A stretch of DNA of 64,000 nucleotides from Skeletonema marinoi (taxonomy: Eukaryota; Bacillariophyta; Thalassiosirophyceae; Thalassiosirales; Thalassiosiraceae): assembly GCA_030544225.1 (NCBI GenBank), contig CM060485.1, positions 3,782,001 through 3,846,000 on the forward strand, in the 5' to 3' direction. The position numbers and the translations under genes are program-made. The number at the start of each line of letters is the position of its first letter. The stretch's first letter is position 1. Of the stretch, positions 10,278 to 21,599 are shown piece by piece. The notes beneath the pieces are model-generated. The model searched no databases, was not told where the DNA came from, and saw only the letters and a program-made list of their open reading frames with translations.

Positions 10278-11627
10278 TTACATGTAGTCCAAGTTGTTTT
10301 TGACGTTGAGGAATGTCTCCTTGACAAACTCATTGCTGCAAAGATTAAATATGTGTTCTTGTTAGCAAAATGATCAAAATGAAGAAGCGTATCATGTCAA
10401 TTCAGCAAATATTACTCACTGTGCCAGAATCAAAGGAACTCTGGGGTGGGTGTTCAGATCATAACCATTCGCCTTTGTAGACCACTTGTCAAGGTCTCTA
10501 AGCGTACCATCTACATGCTTTTGCATTTCTTCTTTAGTGTACTGCCAGTATTGTTCGTGGTATTGACTCTTGGCGGCCTCGTCGCCACTCATCATTGTCT
10601 GGTAGAATCCATCTGCAAGACTTGGGTCGCTCTTTTTTAGCACGTAATAAAGTGCAACATCATAAACCTGCGGAGAAATGTCACCTGTATCCTTGTAGAA
10701 GAGCAAGTCTGCAAATGTGTATCCAAGCTCCTCCATTTCATCTTTCATGTGCATGACCTTACAAAATGTTGCTGGTGAAGTTTCGTCTAAAAATCCATAG
10801 GAAGCAAACAGAGGAGTTGGGTTAGTAGGATCTCCGTAGCTCACTCGTAATGGGCTTCCTGCATATACATCAGAAGTCGCATACACCATACAGTTTCCAT
10901 TCTCATCATAACTAATCTCCGCCTCAGTTTCAGTTCCATGGTTGAACATGTCTCCCATTGGCGAAATGTACCGTTCTCCGTACCAATCAATAGATCTAGT
11001 CAGTGCCACGTTGTATGCCCACTTTAGTATAGTCACATTGCTCACAATTTCCTCATTCATTGGTGCGTACTTTGAAGCCTTTTGAAAATTCACAAAGTTT
11101 TGTCTTTCTGTGAGAGCAAGCCACGCTGCATAGGGAGGAAGACAGTCAAAGCAAGCATACGTCATCGACGCTCCAGTGTTGTATATGCGAGGCAGAGAGT
11201 TCAACCACGTGTACCAAGGACTAGCCTCTCCCTTTCCATATTCAACTAGAATTTTCATGAACAACCGGAATAGGGGGATCTTCTCTTGCAATCCAGCCAT
11301 TGATAGTTGATTTTCTGCATCACCAAGAGCACCACCGAATTCTTGTGCTGCTTGCGAACTTGATAACACAACGTCGCTTGGGACGTACATCACACAAGTA
11401 CCCGCTGGAATATCTTGTTGAGTAGCAGCAAAATAGTCTTGTCCATCATAGCTGGTGAGTTGCAATCCTTCTGCTTGCTGGACGCCACACGACGCAGCCC
11501 AGTCGGCCATCGTAAACACATCTCGTTGAGCGGAAGAGGACAAGTTCACAACGCCAGGAGGAAGTGCTGAAAAAGCTGCCACCGATTTTGCGAGGCACAC
11601 TGCCACTAACGAGAGGTTGAATTTCAT
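10278..11627 (-). CDS. SET-domain protein of the Rubisco-LSMT-like type, predicted plastid-targeted, 2 exons
   Basis: My model joins 10420-11627 and 10278-10335 on the minus strand (421 residues). The intron starts GTGAGT and ends GCAG, and joining restores an open C-terminus (NEFVKETFLNVKNN). I start at 11627, where the protein begins with MKFNLSLVAVCLAKSVAAFS, a signal peptide with the A-F junction expected for diatom plastid import. The SET fold is seen in DIPAGTCVMYVPSDVV near the start, the split insert rich in aromatic residues, and the SAM/lysine-binding core SPMGDMFNHG followed by RVSYGDP and FASYGF, which match the GDxxNH, SYG and YGF motifs of LSMT-type protein lysine methyltransferases. 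The substrate is unknown; LSMT relatives methylate Rubisco or aldolase. The region after the SET core would be the substrate-binding domain. Confidence 0.83.
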
Positions 11628-12132
11628 GTTGATGCAAAGCAGCGTGGCTGGCTTTGAGGAGGATTGAGTTGGTGTGATTAGATAGAATTGAATTGAAAGG
11701 ATATCTACAATGCACGAGGAATGCAAAATGCATCAATTCAAAAAAATTGAGATGAGAGATGAGGACGAATGATGACATCGAAGTGAGTCGAGTCAAGACG
11801 TCATGCGTTTGAGGACGCGACTGGAGAATAAGGACTGCGACAGATCGTGCAACAACTTTGCTTCTGCCTTCTTGATGCATTGCGATACCATCTCTGGATA
11901 CCCCCGTCAATTGTACCACCCCGAGCAAATCATTAGTGGCTTTATTGTAATTGTATCTCGTGACCCCAATTTAATTTTTTTGGCGCCGTCCATTGAGGAG
12001 TTGGGTTGAGCTTGAGTTGAATCCTTCATTGAATCCCTTTTGAATCGCATCTTCGATCGTTTGACTTGTTTATTGCATTGGTTGGTACAATACCTGCCCG
12101 CTTTGTTGTTCATCTTTTGTTCCAAAGTAATT
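11628..12132. promoter_or_regulatory. Divergent intergenic region
   Basis: These 505 bp separate the divergent starts of the SET-domain gene and the secreted acidic protein, so both promoters should lie here. I see pyrimidine-rich and TTGA-repeated words (TTGAGTTG, TTGAATCC, TTGAATCC) near 12000-12050 but no element I can name. Confidence 0.35.
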
Positions 12133-12861
12133 ATGAAGCTCATTTCTGTCGCCTTGGTGGTCCTCTCCCAATTTGGACGAGCTATTTCTTCATCGACGGA
12201 CTGCAAAGAAACGTGTAAAGGAATCCGACATGGATTACTCTCTGAAACTCATACCTGTAGTCCGGCTTTAACAATCAATCCTACTCCCGCCGTCTACAAG
12301 TCTTGCCAAAACGGAAAAAAGGCAGCGTTCGACAAGGCATGTGTTAAACTGTGCTCCAATGAAGAAACAACTAGTATGGCATCGTTAGCTTCTGACGCGT
12401 GTAGGGCGAGCAAAGGACGAGGGCCGTCTGAACGCTGGTGTCGAATTGGGTTTTCCTCCATATTGAAGAAACTTGAATCATACACTTTCCCAGTAAGCGA
12501 GTCGGTCGTTGATGATGACAAGAGTCAAGAGAGTCAAGATCAAGACAGTCCAGATGAAGTTGTGAGTCCAAAAGAAGTTGTGAGTAGTCCAGAAGTTATC
12601 CATCAAGCTGAAGTGGAAGCGAAGAGTGTAGAAAGTACGGTCCCAGTGATCGATACTGTAGAAGAGCCAACTCTTGAGGTAGAAGAGCCAACTCTTGAGC
12701 AGGAGCCCGAGGAGGTGCTCGATGTAGAGCTAGAAGAAATAGATGAAAACATTGTGACTCAAGAAGCAGTTGCCGACGAAGAAACAGTGGCTGAAGACGA
12801 GACAGTGCATGGCCAAGAGGCCGAGGCAGTTGTTGATAATGTCGACGAAAACGAGCTCTAG
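12133..12861 (+). CDS. Secreted or ER protein: Cys-rich domain plus long acidic tail, unknown function
   Basis: The ATG at 12133 gives a 242-residue protein starting with a signal peptide (MKLISVALVVLSQFGRAIS). The next 95 residues carry eight cysteines (for example CKETCKG, TCSPAL, KSCQNG, ACVKLCS, DACRAS, RWCRIG), suggesting a disulfide-bonded domain. The remainder is a low-complexity acidic tail with imperfect repeats (SPDEVVSPKEVVSSPEV; EEPTLEVEEPTLE). The last four residues are ENEL, which resembles but does not equal the KDEL/HDEL ER-retention signals. I do not recognise the family. It converges with the next gene across only 30 bp. Confidence 0.7.
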   Translation: MKLISVALVVLSQFGRAISSSTDCKETCKGIRHGLLSETHTCSPALTINPTPAVYKSCQNGKKAAFDKACVKLCSNEETTSMASLASDACRASKGRGPSERWCRIGFSSILKKLESYTFPVSESVVDDDKSQESQDQDSPDEVVSPKEVVSSPEVIHQAEVEAKSVESTVPVIDTVEEPTLEVEEPTLEQEPEEVLDVELEEIDENIVTQEAVADEETVAEDETVHGQEAEAVVDNVDENEL

Positions 12862-12891
12862 ATTCATGTGTTACATTTAAACAAGTTGTAT

Positions 12892-15404
12892 TTAGCTTCT
12901 GCCAACACCTTTACGCCTCTTACCGCTCCTCGACTTGGTACTCTTTCTGACAGCTCTGCCCCCAGTATATTTTGCAGTAGCCTCCCATACATCGAAGGGC
13001 ATTAGCGGAGGTCGAACGGTAATACCAATCCCCTTTGGCACGCCAATTCTCACCTTTGCCACTCCTGCTCCAGTGACTGCGACCCATCCAAGGCCACGTA
13101 GTGTGATGTCTGCGGCAGCCTGTTTCCAACCCTCACCTTTTACATCTATTTCATGGTACTCAAATTCGCCAATTTCTTCCAACCGCTCCTGGCCTGGCTC
13201 CAAGGGAGGTGTCAGGATTTTTCCAACATGCTTTGAAGTGAACTCATCAGCTCTTTCGGAATCTGTTGGATGCAGCTTGATATCGTTGGCAACAAAGAAG
13301 GTAAAGAGGAATGGTTTGCTGTCCCCAATAAGCTCAACCTTTGCAAGTCCACCTACAAGAACACATTTTCCCGACGCTACTCTGAATGTTATTGGTTCCA
13401 CTCTCCTGTGAGATTGACGACAAAATAAGTAAAGAGTGAGTGATATGAATCAAAATGAAAATAATGCAAGAAAGCCAGATGAAAATCTACGCACTTCTTT
13501 GGGACTACAATCTTGAGCTCTTCCGGAGTGAGTCGTTCGGTGAGACACCCAGGAACTAACAAACCTGGTGTGTCAAACAGAGCTCTTCCCTTTCCCAACT
13601 CAATTCTAATGAATTTAAGTGTCGTACCGGGAAGCGGTGAAGTTGTCACTGATCCTTTCCACTTGTTGGCATTTCCAGCTCTCTTCTTCCCTTTAAAGCC
13701 TTCCTTCCTCATAGGGTTATTCTCGTCCAGCAAGTAATTTACTAGAGTACTCTTGCCTGCGTTCGCAGCACCTACAACATAAATATCAGCGTCCATCTCT
13801 TCTGCAAGGTTCTTCGCCTTCTCCATCATTGTCTTGACGCCAAAACCGGTCTTGCAGCTAACTAATCGGACAGCGCCTCCAATATTTGCAATGGATTGTA
13901 CGTTCAGATATTCCAGCTCTCGGCGTACCCAATTCTCCGCGCGTGCCTGCCCCATCTCAGATGGAAGCAGGTCAGCTTTATTGGCTGCAAGAATGACGGG
14001 ATTGTCGCCCGCAATCTCATCTAATTCTGGCAGCACAGACCCACTGAAGTCGAACAAGTCGACCAAGGCAAGTATGACAGCATTCTTTTGACGCAAAGGC
14101 AGCAACAGCTTACGAAACTCTTCTTGCGAAAGCATAGGTTCATCTGTCCAGCCAGGACGCAACTTCTGCTCTACTGTTCCAAAATTCTGGAGCCCGTGAC
14201 AGCGCTTGCAAAGAACCTTCTTCTTTGTTAGTACGTCAAGGTCGAGTCCCTGCATCTCTGCCATTTCGTCTACACTCATGTTTAGCATATTCTCCTCACT
14301 GTCTTCACTATCTGGTTCACCTTCCCGAAGCAACCACTCTACTTCATCTTCTGGACTCCAATCTGCCGATTCTGCCTTTTCTTGCATCTTCTGAACCTCT
14401 TCAATTTTGCTCAGCTTTGTTTGTATGTCAAATTTATCTTCCGGCAAGAAACCTGGACGCATGTCGTCCTTCTTTTGGAAGTTGGCACCACATCCGGAAC
14501 AAGCCATGGATCCTGAAATGATCTTGAACTGATCTCTCCTGGGAGTCTCATCATTGCCAAATGGATTAACTTCTTTGCGGAATCCCAATTTCTGTAAATC
14601 TTCAAAACTAACTTCTTGTGAAAAGGTATCTAATGACTTGGGTACTGAAACACGTCCCGTCATTTGGTCTTGTTTAGCTGCTGCAAGCCTTTCCTCCATA
14701 CTTTGGCCTGCATTGCCAAAGTCGGGAATGTCATCGTCGCCGTCAGATTCTAAATCGTCATCATCAAAGTTATAATCTTCCTCTAGAAAGTCATCCTCGA
14801 ATGTTGCATCATCGGCATAGTAGGCGGTAGCTTCATTAAAGCCTTCCTTCTTGGCCAAGTTGTTGAACTCATCTTCAAGTGCTTTTACATTGAATTCTGT
14901 CTTCCAATTCGGATTGATGACAATTTTTCGCTTTGCAGATTGTTTCGGCTTCTTTGGACCAGTAGCAGCACTCTTTTTGGGACTTTGAGTTTGTGTACTA
15001 CTACTACTACCTCCTGCAGTAGCGAGACGTTCTACCAATTCAGCCTTGAGACCAGATGTAGGTAGGCCCTTCTCTTTTAGTTTCACTTTTAATTCAGCAA
15101 CGGTGAATTTACTTAGATCATTGCCATCAGTTGCACTGCTAAACAGTGCGATATTTGTACGCAAAGCTAAATTGTTGGATTGTATAGCCCATCCAATGGA
15201 ACGAGTTCTTGAACTCTCAATTGATCTGCCAAAGCACCTTGCTGCAAGTGGAACATTACTGGTCCGACTTGAAGAATATACATTTGCACCACTTCTGAAG
15301 GCAGCTCGCCTTGAGCTGTCGATGATCGCACGTGTTGTTGCCAGAGCAGTGATGTGCTTCATTATTGTGACGAATAGTATGATGGAAAGCGGTGACCGTA
15401 TCAT
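12892..15404 (-). CDS. NOA1/YqeH-like circularly permuted GTPase with N-terminal SAP domain, 2 exons
   Basis: My model joins 13495-15404 and 12892-13405 (807 residues); the intron is 13406-13494, and joining gives VVPKKRVEPITFR in frame. These GTPases assist small ribosomal subunit assembly in plastids or mitochondria. The N-terminus is basic and organelle-like. A SAP motif (KFTVAELKVKLKEKGLP) follows at about 98-129, then an acidic segment, a zinc-binding pair (CSGCG and CKRCHG), and the permuted G motifs in the order G4 (NKADLLP), G5 (SCKTGFG), G1 (GAANAGKST), G3 (DTPGL). The C-terminal beta-rich domain ends in a basic tail. The SAP domain at the N-terminus is not part of bacterial YqeH. 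I start at 15404 because the longer frame begins at a non-ATG codon; 15362 is an alternative ATG. Confidence 0.88.
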
Positions 15405-15739
15405 CTGTGTAGGCAAAAAATGATGAATATAAAGGCGAAGACAATAAGCGTAGGACAACTGACCAGCCTAATAATAGTGGCGTAGCGTCGTGGTAAAGAA
15501 TACGAGTCCTCCAACGAACAACGAACACTAGTTTGATTTGGATGGATGGATGGAACGGACGTCGCCCGATCGAGTGATGGCTGTGATGGCTCTGTTACAT
15601 GCGTAACATGCGTAACACACATATTTTTGATCACATGTCACATCATAACTCATATTGTAACAAGCCGCCGCTGGCATAATTGTTAATTGTGATATGTATC
15701 GGTTTACTATCGAAAGGACACAACCAATAGCCAGCAACA
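15405..15739. promoter_or_regulatory. Divergent intergenic region between GTPase and CPSF73 genes
   Basis: These 335 bp lie between two divergent starts. They contain a short direct repeat of GCGTAACAT (GTTACATGCGTAACATGCGTAACAC, about 15595-15619) and a TGATCACATGTCACATCA palindrome-like stretch just after it, both plausible binding sites. Function is inferred from position only. Confidence 0.4.
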
Positions 15740-18134
15740 ATGGAAGATATAATGACAATAACCCCGCTGGGGTCTGGGCAAGGTGAGCAGAAGAAGCATT
15801 GAGGAGAGACTATTATACAATCGCTTTTAATTATTTTCATACCAACGCAAAATTACATCATACGCTAACTCAATTTCAATCTCTTTACGCGCACAACTAA
15901 TAATTACAATAGAGGTCGGAAGATCATGCCATCTCCTAACTTTCCGTGGTACAACTATTATGTTAGATTGCGGCATCCATCCTGGTTATGATGGAATTGC
16001 CGGCTTGCCCTTTTTTGATAGGGTAGATCCAGAACAGGTAGATGTACTTCTCGTGACACACTTTCATTTAGATCATGCCGCAAGTTTGCCCTACTTTACA
16101 GAGCGGACAAAGTTCAAGGGGAGAATATTCATGACACATCCGACCAAGGCTGTGATTCGATTGTTATTGGGAGATTATTTAAGATTGATGACAATGAAGA
16201 AGGGTGCGGGAGGGGAATTATCGCAGGATGATGATGTGCTTTACACGGAAGCGGAACTACAATCTTGTGTTGACAAAATTGAGCTCATTGATTACCATCA
16301 GACGATTGATCTCAATCTTCCATCTGGACTCAAGTTCCATGCCCTTAATGCAGGTCATGTCCTTGGAGCTGCGATGTTCTTTATTGAGATTGGAGGGAGG
16401 TCGGTACTTTATACGGGAGATTACAGTATGGAGGAAGATCGACACTTGATGGCAGCAGAATTGCCTAGGTACCACACATCTCCTGATGTACTTATTGTGG
16501 AGAGTACGTATGGAGTGCAGGTGCATGCATCTCGTGCAGAGCGTGAGGCAAGGTTTACAGGAACGATTGAGAGGATAGTATCAGGGGGTGGAAGGTGCTT
16601 GATCCCCGTATTTGCGTTAGGGCGAGCACAAGAGTTACTCCTGATATTGGATGAGTACTGGAAGGATCATCCTCATCTTCAATCAATTCCAATTTACTAT
16701 GCTTCAAAAATGGCGTCAAGAGCTTTACGTGTCTATCAGACTTATGCAAATATGATGAACGCAAGGATACGTTCCCAAATGGATTTGGGGAATCCTTTTT
16801 CATTTTCACACATTCGCAATCTGAAATCGATTGATGTCAATACATTTGACGACCGTGGGCCTAGTGTCGTCTTCGCTAGTCCAGGGATGTTGCAGAGTGG
16901 AGTTAGTCGACAATTGTTTGACCGTTGGGCGTCGGATCCCAAGAACGGGTGTTTGATTGCAGGATACGCTGTCGAACACACTTTAGCCAAGGAGATTATG
17001 AGTCAGCCAAAGGAGGTGGTGACAATGGAGGGGCGAAGGCAGCCGTTAAATTGTTTGGTGGATTACGTCAGTTTCTCAGCACATGTCGATTTCGTTCAAA
17101 ATAGGGACTTCATCACGTCTGTCAATCCAACAAACATTATATTGGTGCACGGGGCAAAGGAAGAAATGGGAAGGCTGAAGGGTGCGCTGATGTTGCAATA
17201 CAACAAGTTACCGGAGAACAAGCGACCGACAATTGCGATGCCACCAAACGAAGTGGAGGTAAAACTTATCTTTACTCGTCGTCGATCAGCCAAAGTCATG
17301 GGGAAACTTGCAGAGGCTCCTGCGGATGATAATGATGATCAAGTCGAGGAAAGTAAAGCCAAAGCAGTAGTGGAGCCGCGTGAAGGGGACGCAGTTCGAG
17401 GGATACTAGTAACACAACAAAACTCGTCTAAAATTGTAGCGCCCGAGGATCTTTCAACGTACACACCTCTTCGGGTTGGATCAGTGTCTTCGCGCTTGCA
17501 TGTTCCGTTTGTTGGAAAGATCGAAACACTAAGAATGTTTTTAGGTGAGATGTTCCGCGACATTGAAGAAACAAGGGAAGACAGTGAGGCAGATGTCGAT
17601 GGTGCTGATGACGAGGGAGTCGTAACATTCAGCATTGGAAGTCAGGTCAAAGTCATTGCTGGCAAAACCAAAGGCGTAGCCACAGTAGAATGGGACTGTA
17701 GCCCTGTCGGTGATGTGATTGCCGATTCTCTCGTTGCTCTCATCATGCATGCGCAGAGCAGTGCAGCATCTATTCGATTAACTGGAAGACCATGTCGCCA
17801 TAGATCAAAGAAGGCTCGAGAAGGAGACCTAGAGAATCAAGCAACAGCAGAGGAGCATCTCCGTGCCGTGCACCAAGCACTCTCTGATCAGTTCTTGTCG
17901 GTAGAGGCTACGTACGAAGCTATGAAGGGAACATTCGAGGTAAAGCTTGATGCAAACGATAACGCATCAGAAGAAAGCAATGGTTTAGTCTGCACTGCAA
18001 CTGTGGAATTTGAGAACATTTTGGATGGGACTGCAAAAGTCACGGTTGAATGTGAAGACGAGAAGCTGGCTGCCAATGTAAGAGGTTGTGTCCAAAACGT
18101 CGTCGCTGCTTCCGCCCCAATTGCAATGGATTGA
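15740..18134 (+). CDS. CPSF3: CPSF73 / YSH1: pre-mRNA 3'-end processing endonuclease, 2 exons
   Basis: The protein cuts pre-mRNA before polyadenylation as the nuclease of the CPSF complex. My model joins 15740-15782 and 15913-18134 (754 residues). The short first exon encodes MEDIMTITPLGSGQ, and the splice yields GSGQEVGRSC, matching the conserved GAGQEVGRSC start of CPSF73. The metallo-beta-lactamase motif THFHLDH is near residue 63, followed by the beta-CASP domain with TYG, YTGDYS (motif 3), and IPVFALGRAQE. Further on come FASPGMLQSG and the closing motifs SFSAHVD and LVHGAKEE. The C-terminal third (after about 480) is the less conserved CPSF73-100 C-terminal domain, with an acidic linker. 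An in-frame ATG at 15752 is an alternative start. The full set of zinc-binding residues appears present. Confidence 0.93.
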
Positions 18135-18500
18135 GCAAGCACATATCTGTTTGCCTAGATATTACACGCATAAGTAACTCAGAAATTTACTGCAACAAAT
18201 CTCGATTTAGCTCAGCTTGACTGGTGCCCTTACTTAATTGAAGAGACCTAGTGCTCCTACAAAAAGAGCACCTCCACTTCAGATCAGACGCATCTACATG
18301 CAACTCGTGGGAACCGAACCGGGCGGCGTCCCTGCCTTTTCCGTTCAAGACAAGTATCTTTCGCCTGTCCGTTCTTCTCAAAGCTCTGCTCCTCTTTCGA
18401 TTTGCAATTTGCTCAGAACAGGACTGACACTGACGATGGCGGAAGAGAGTACTCCTACGAAGCAACTAAAATATCAGCCAATCCAATAACTCAATCCATC
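18135..18500. other. Intergenic region
   Basis: A 366-bp stretch between two genes on the same strand, expected to hold the CPSF73 3' UTR and the promoter/5' UTR of the next gene. No RNA gene or repeat was recognised. Confidence 0.4.
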
Positions 18501-20110
18501 ATGTCGTCGGCAATAATAGCAGCTGCTGCTCGCCATGCTCGGAACTTTCCAGCTTCACTTGGTTGTAGAGCGTTGGGTACAAGTGCCTCAACTGCAGCAT
18601 CACAAGTAGTTGGGGCAAGTGTCACATCATCATCTGGTGCCTACAACGCCCACAATACACGCAATAATTCGACCTCATTACTCACTTTTGCAGCTGCAAC
18701 TTCCCTCGCAGCTGCTTATTCCATGTCATCGATTGATAACAATATCGCGTACTGTGAAGCAACAACCGGGCCTGCCGATGTAATGGAAGAGAGTGATGAT
18801 TTCGTGATAGTCGAAGATGGAATGGATGCTGGAGTAGCAGATTCAGATACATCATCGCCTGATTCACCAACCGACGCTGGACCAGCTGATGCCGAGGAAG
18901 ATGACGAAGAAGATCCATCGAATGACGAGGAGACTTCGTGCAGCATATGTCTCATTAATCGGCAAGGTCCTTGCAGAAAGTATTGGCTTAAATTCGAGCG
19001 TTGTATGAAGGAACATAGTGCAGAGAAAGAAAAGACAATAGCAGAGGCAGATAGCAAAGAAGCAGAAGAAGCTGCGAAGAAGGAAGAAGAAGACGAGGAC
19101 ACTGAATTAACAGAACAAGAACAAATTGAAAGAGAATGGGATGCATTCATGGAGAAGAGCATTCGGCCTGGGGAAGATGATGACGATGGTGAGTGCATGC
19201 GCATACTTTGTTTTGTAGTATTGGCTACATTGCAATTTTCTGATTCTCGTTTGTCGTTCAATACTTTAGATGATGATGATGACGACGACGAAGATGATGA
19301 TGAAGAAGATCAAGATGATGACGAAAATGAAAGTGGCAAGGAAGGTATCCCAGAAAAGGAAGAAATAACTCTGGCAGAACGATGTGACAAATTCATGATG
19401 TGAGTGCATGCAAGAAGCAATCAACAAGTGTCCATCTCTTGATACTATAGCATTGATCTCACTTTGTTCTCTTTGACTTTAGTCCCTGGATTGGGTGTAT
19501 TCAGGAACATCGCAACATTTATAGCCTCATCTCAAATGATTTCTACCAAAAAGACTACGTTGATCCTCTGGAAGACGCTGTATTAGAAAGCAATAGACAA
19601 AAATTCTCTAAGAGCGACGCTGAGATAGGAGAAAGTTGTGGATATGTGTTAAGATTCAACGGAGTTGAGGTTGACCTTGGAAATTGGAGAGAGCATGTTG
19701 AGGCCGACGCAGATGTAGATAGTGGGGAAGAGGAGGAACAAACACCTATTCCACAGGGAGACGAACCTCATCTTATCAATGCATATGCTAAGTTCCAGCT
19801 AACAGATCCAAAGAGTGGTCAACCAATTGAAGTGGCTTACGTTAAAGATCAGAAGGGAAGATTGTTGGGGTTCGACTCGTTCACTAAGCAGAAGTCACCC
19901 AACAACGAAAACAACAATGAAGACGACGAAAGAACCGATGTATCAAACGAAGGAGAGTGCACGTTTCATCTTGTTCCTGGTGAGACAACCATCGTTACTG
20001 CGTACGCAATCTACCGAGGACAAAAGGAAGGTGATGATGGTGAAAGCGTAAGAGAGGATAACCTATACTACACGAGTGAGATTCCTCTGCCAGGACAAAG
20101 TAAAAGTTAA
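18501..20110 (+). CDS. GCK-domain (Cys-pair) protein, probably mitochondrial, 3 exons
   Basis: My model joins 18501-19188, 19270-19399 and 19483-20110 (481 residues). The first intron (81 bp) has no stop in frame; the second does not fit as coding sequence. The N-terminus (MSSAIIAAAARHARNFPASL) resembles a mitochondrial presequence, followed by a hydrophobic Ala-rich stretch (LLTFAAATSLAAAYSM). The GCK signature is clear: CSICLINRQGPCRKYW with FERCMKEH, and after a long acidic insert, ERCDKFM with IGCIQEH. The family (PF07802) is known from plants and protists, with the paired cysteines spaced like twin-Cx9C intermembrane-space proteins. Here the two Cys halves are separated by about 130 acidic residues, including poly-Asp runs spanning an exon junction, which is much longer than usual. 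The C-terminal 200 residues, after the GCK domain, are unassigned. Confidence 0.75.
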
Positions 20111-20178
20111 ACGATGTGAAATATTGAGCACTTGAATCCTACTTAATACATTAAGGAGTCTCTGAACACATCTACAAG

Positions 20179-21393
20179 CTACTTTTCTTCCTTTGCTTCT
20201 CTAGCACGTTTTTCTGCAGCTGCAAGTGCCCGTTCTCTAGCAGATAGCCCAGAGTTTTCATCATTAGAAGATGCACCTAACCGCTGTCCTTTTCCGATTC
20301 CTATGTTGTCGTCTTTGGTTTCCATCATCAAATCTTTGCCAAAGCCAATCACCGCCGGTGCCACCAATTGTACTGGAAGGCGATGTTGCATCATCTCACC
20401 AGCCAACTCTTTTACAACCGATTGGCAAATGTTATCCATGAGTTTTGGCTTCGTCGGCGTATCTTTACCATCACTGGGAAAGACAATCATATCCATAATA
20501 CCGGCAAGTGATGCAGTCCGTTTGCCATTTACAAACAAGCCACCCAATATATAACAAGCATGTTTCCATAAGTATTCAACTCTCATCTGCCCGTAGTTAG
20601 TCCAAAATAGAACGTCGTGCTCTGAGACCCAGTTGTGTGATACTTCATGGATTAGCGTCGATGCAAGCTCATTGTATGGTCGAAAGTCATTCAAATCATC
20701 AGTCCGCAACTTTATGTCAATTCGAAGCCCATGATTTGTATTATATCCAAGTAAACATGCACCTTCTTCTTTCTTCTTCTGCATGAGACGATCATCTATA
20801 GGGTCCATCTCACCCAAACAGCCCACGACCAATTCTCTTGAAGTCAAAACTTGTACAACTCCAGGATCTGTCGCCAATTGTTCGAGCAATCGTCTTGCTT
20901 CAAATGCATGTGGGGTAGATGATGTGGGTCGGGTACCAAACGATGCATCCTTGCACTCTTCTAGACGGCAAAACTTGTACTTGGGATGCTGACTACCCAG
21001 TTTTGGTCCCCAGAAAGTTGACATGGTTCCATTTTTTGCTTTTGAGACTAACTTTTCTTCATCGAAACCTCGCATGAGCGGATCGGACCGCATGGAATTC
21101 AGCGTTGCAATACCTGATGTCATGGTGCCCATAACGATGACCTTGGCTCCACTTTTTGGTATTTTGACTCCCTCTGGAAATGCACGCTTGGAGTCTTCAT
21201 CGGCTGTGGAAGAACCGTTGGTGGGTATATTCTGTTGGGCAATTGTCTTTCCTTTGAAAATGAGCTTGAGAACTATATCATCGTCAATTTGCAATGATTT
21301 TCGGGCCAGAGCAAGTAGAGCCGATGACGAGATGCTCTCGGGGGCGTTGACCGTCTCCGACCTGCCCTTGAAAGAGAACTTGACTGTATTCAT
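20179..21393 (-). CDS. Ubiquitin-like plus WLM-domain metalloprotease-like protein
   Basis: I start at the ATG at 21393 (404 residues), since the longer frame opens with a non-ATG codon. An N-terminal ubiquitin-like domain (MNTVKFSFKGRSETVNAP to about residue 75) precedes a WLM domain. WLM proteins are Wss1-like zinc proteases that degrade DNA-protein crosslinks and SUMO/ubiquitin conjugates. The zinc/catalytic motif is LIHEVSHNWVSEHD, matching HExxHxxxxxH; GLRIDIKLRTDD and YNELAST lie just before it, as in the family. A further conserved block, LLEQLATDPGVVQVL, lies in the expected helical region. The C-terminus is Ala/Arg/Glu-rich (ERALAAAEKRAREAKEEK), likely helical. It converges with the GCK gene across 68 bp. 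Confidence 0.85.
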   Translation of the reverse strand: MNTVKFSFKGRSETVNAPESISSSALLALARKSLQIDDDIVLKLIFKGKTIAQQNIPTNGSSTADEDSKRAFPEGVKIPKSGAKVIVMGTMTSGIATLNSMRSDPLMRGFDEEKLVSKAKNGTMSTFWGPKLGSQHPKYKFCRLEECKDASFGTRPTSSTPHAFEARRLLEQLATDPGVVQVLTSRELVVGCLGEMDPIDDRLMQKKKEEGACLLGYNTNHGLRIDIKLRTDDLNDFRPYNELASTLIHEVSHNWVSEHDVLFWTNYGQMRVEYLWKHACYILGGLFVNGKRTASLAGIMDMIVFPSDGKDTPTKPKLMDNICQSVVKELAGEMMQHRLPVQLVAPAVIGFGKDLMMETKDDNIGIGKGQRLGASSNDENSGLSARERALAAAEKRAREAKEEK

Positions 21394-21599
21394 TTCGATG
21401 CGTTTCGATTTTATGTTGCTGTCCAAGCTTCGGTAGAAGATTAGAGCTGCTTCTTTTGATAATATGGTGGAGATGAGTTGGGGGTGGACGGCTCAAAATC
21501 AGCAGCGGTTGGGTTCTTCTCCTCCTCCTCCTCCGCAAGATAATTTTTGTAGCTGGGAGTATCCAGTAGTTGGGATTTTCAGAACTTTGTTGTGACTCG

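Noticed and set aside
18402-18500. Longer start for the GCK-domain gene
   Set aside because: The upstream frame opens at TTG, and the ATG at 18501 gives a presequence-like N-terminus.
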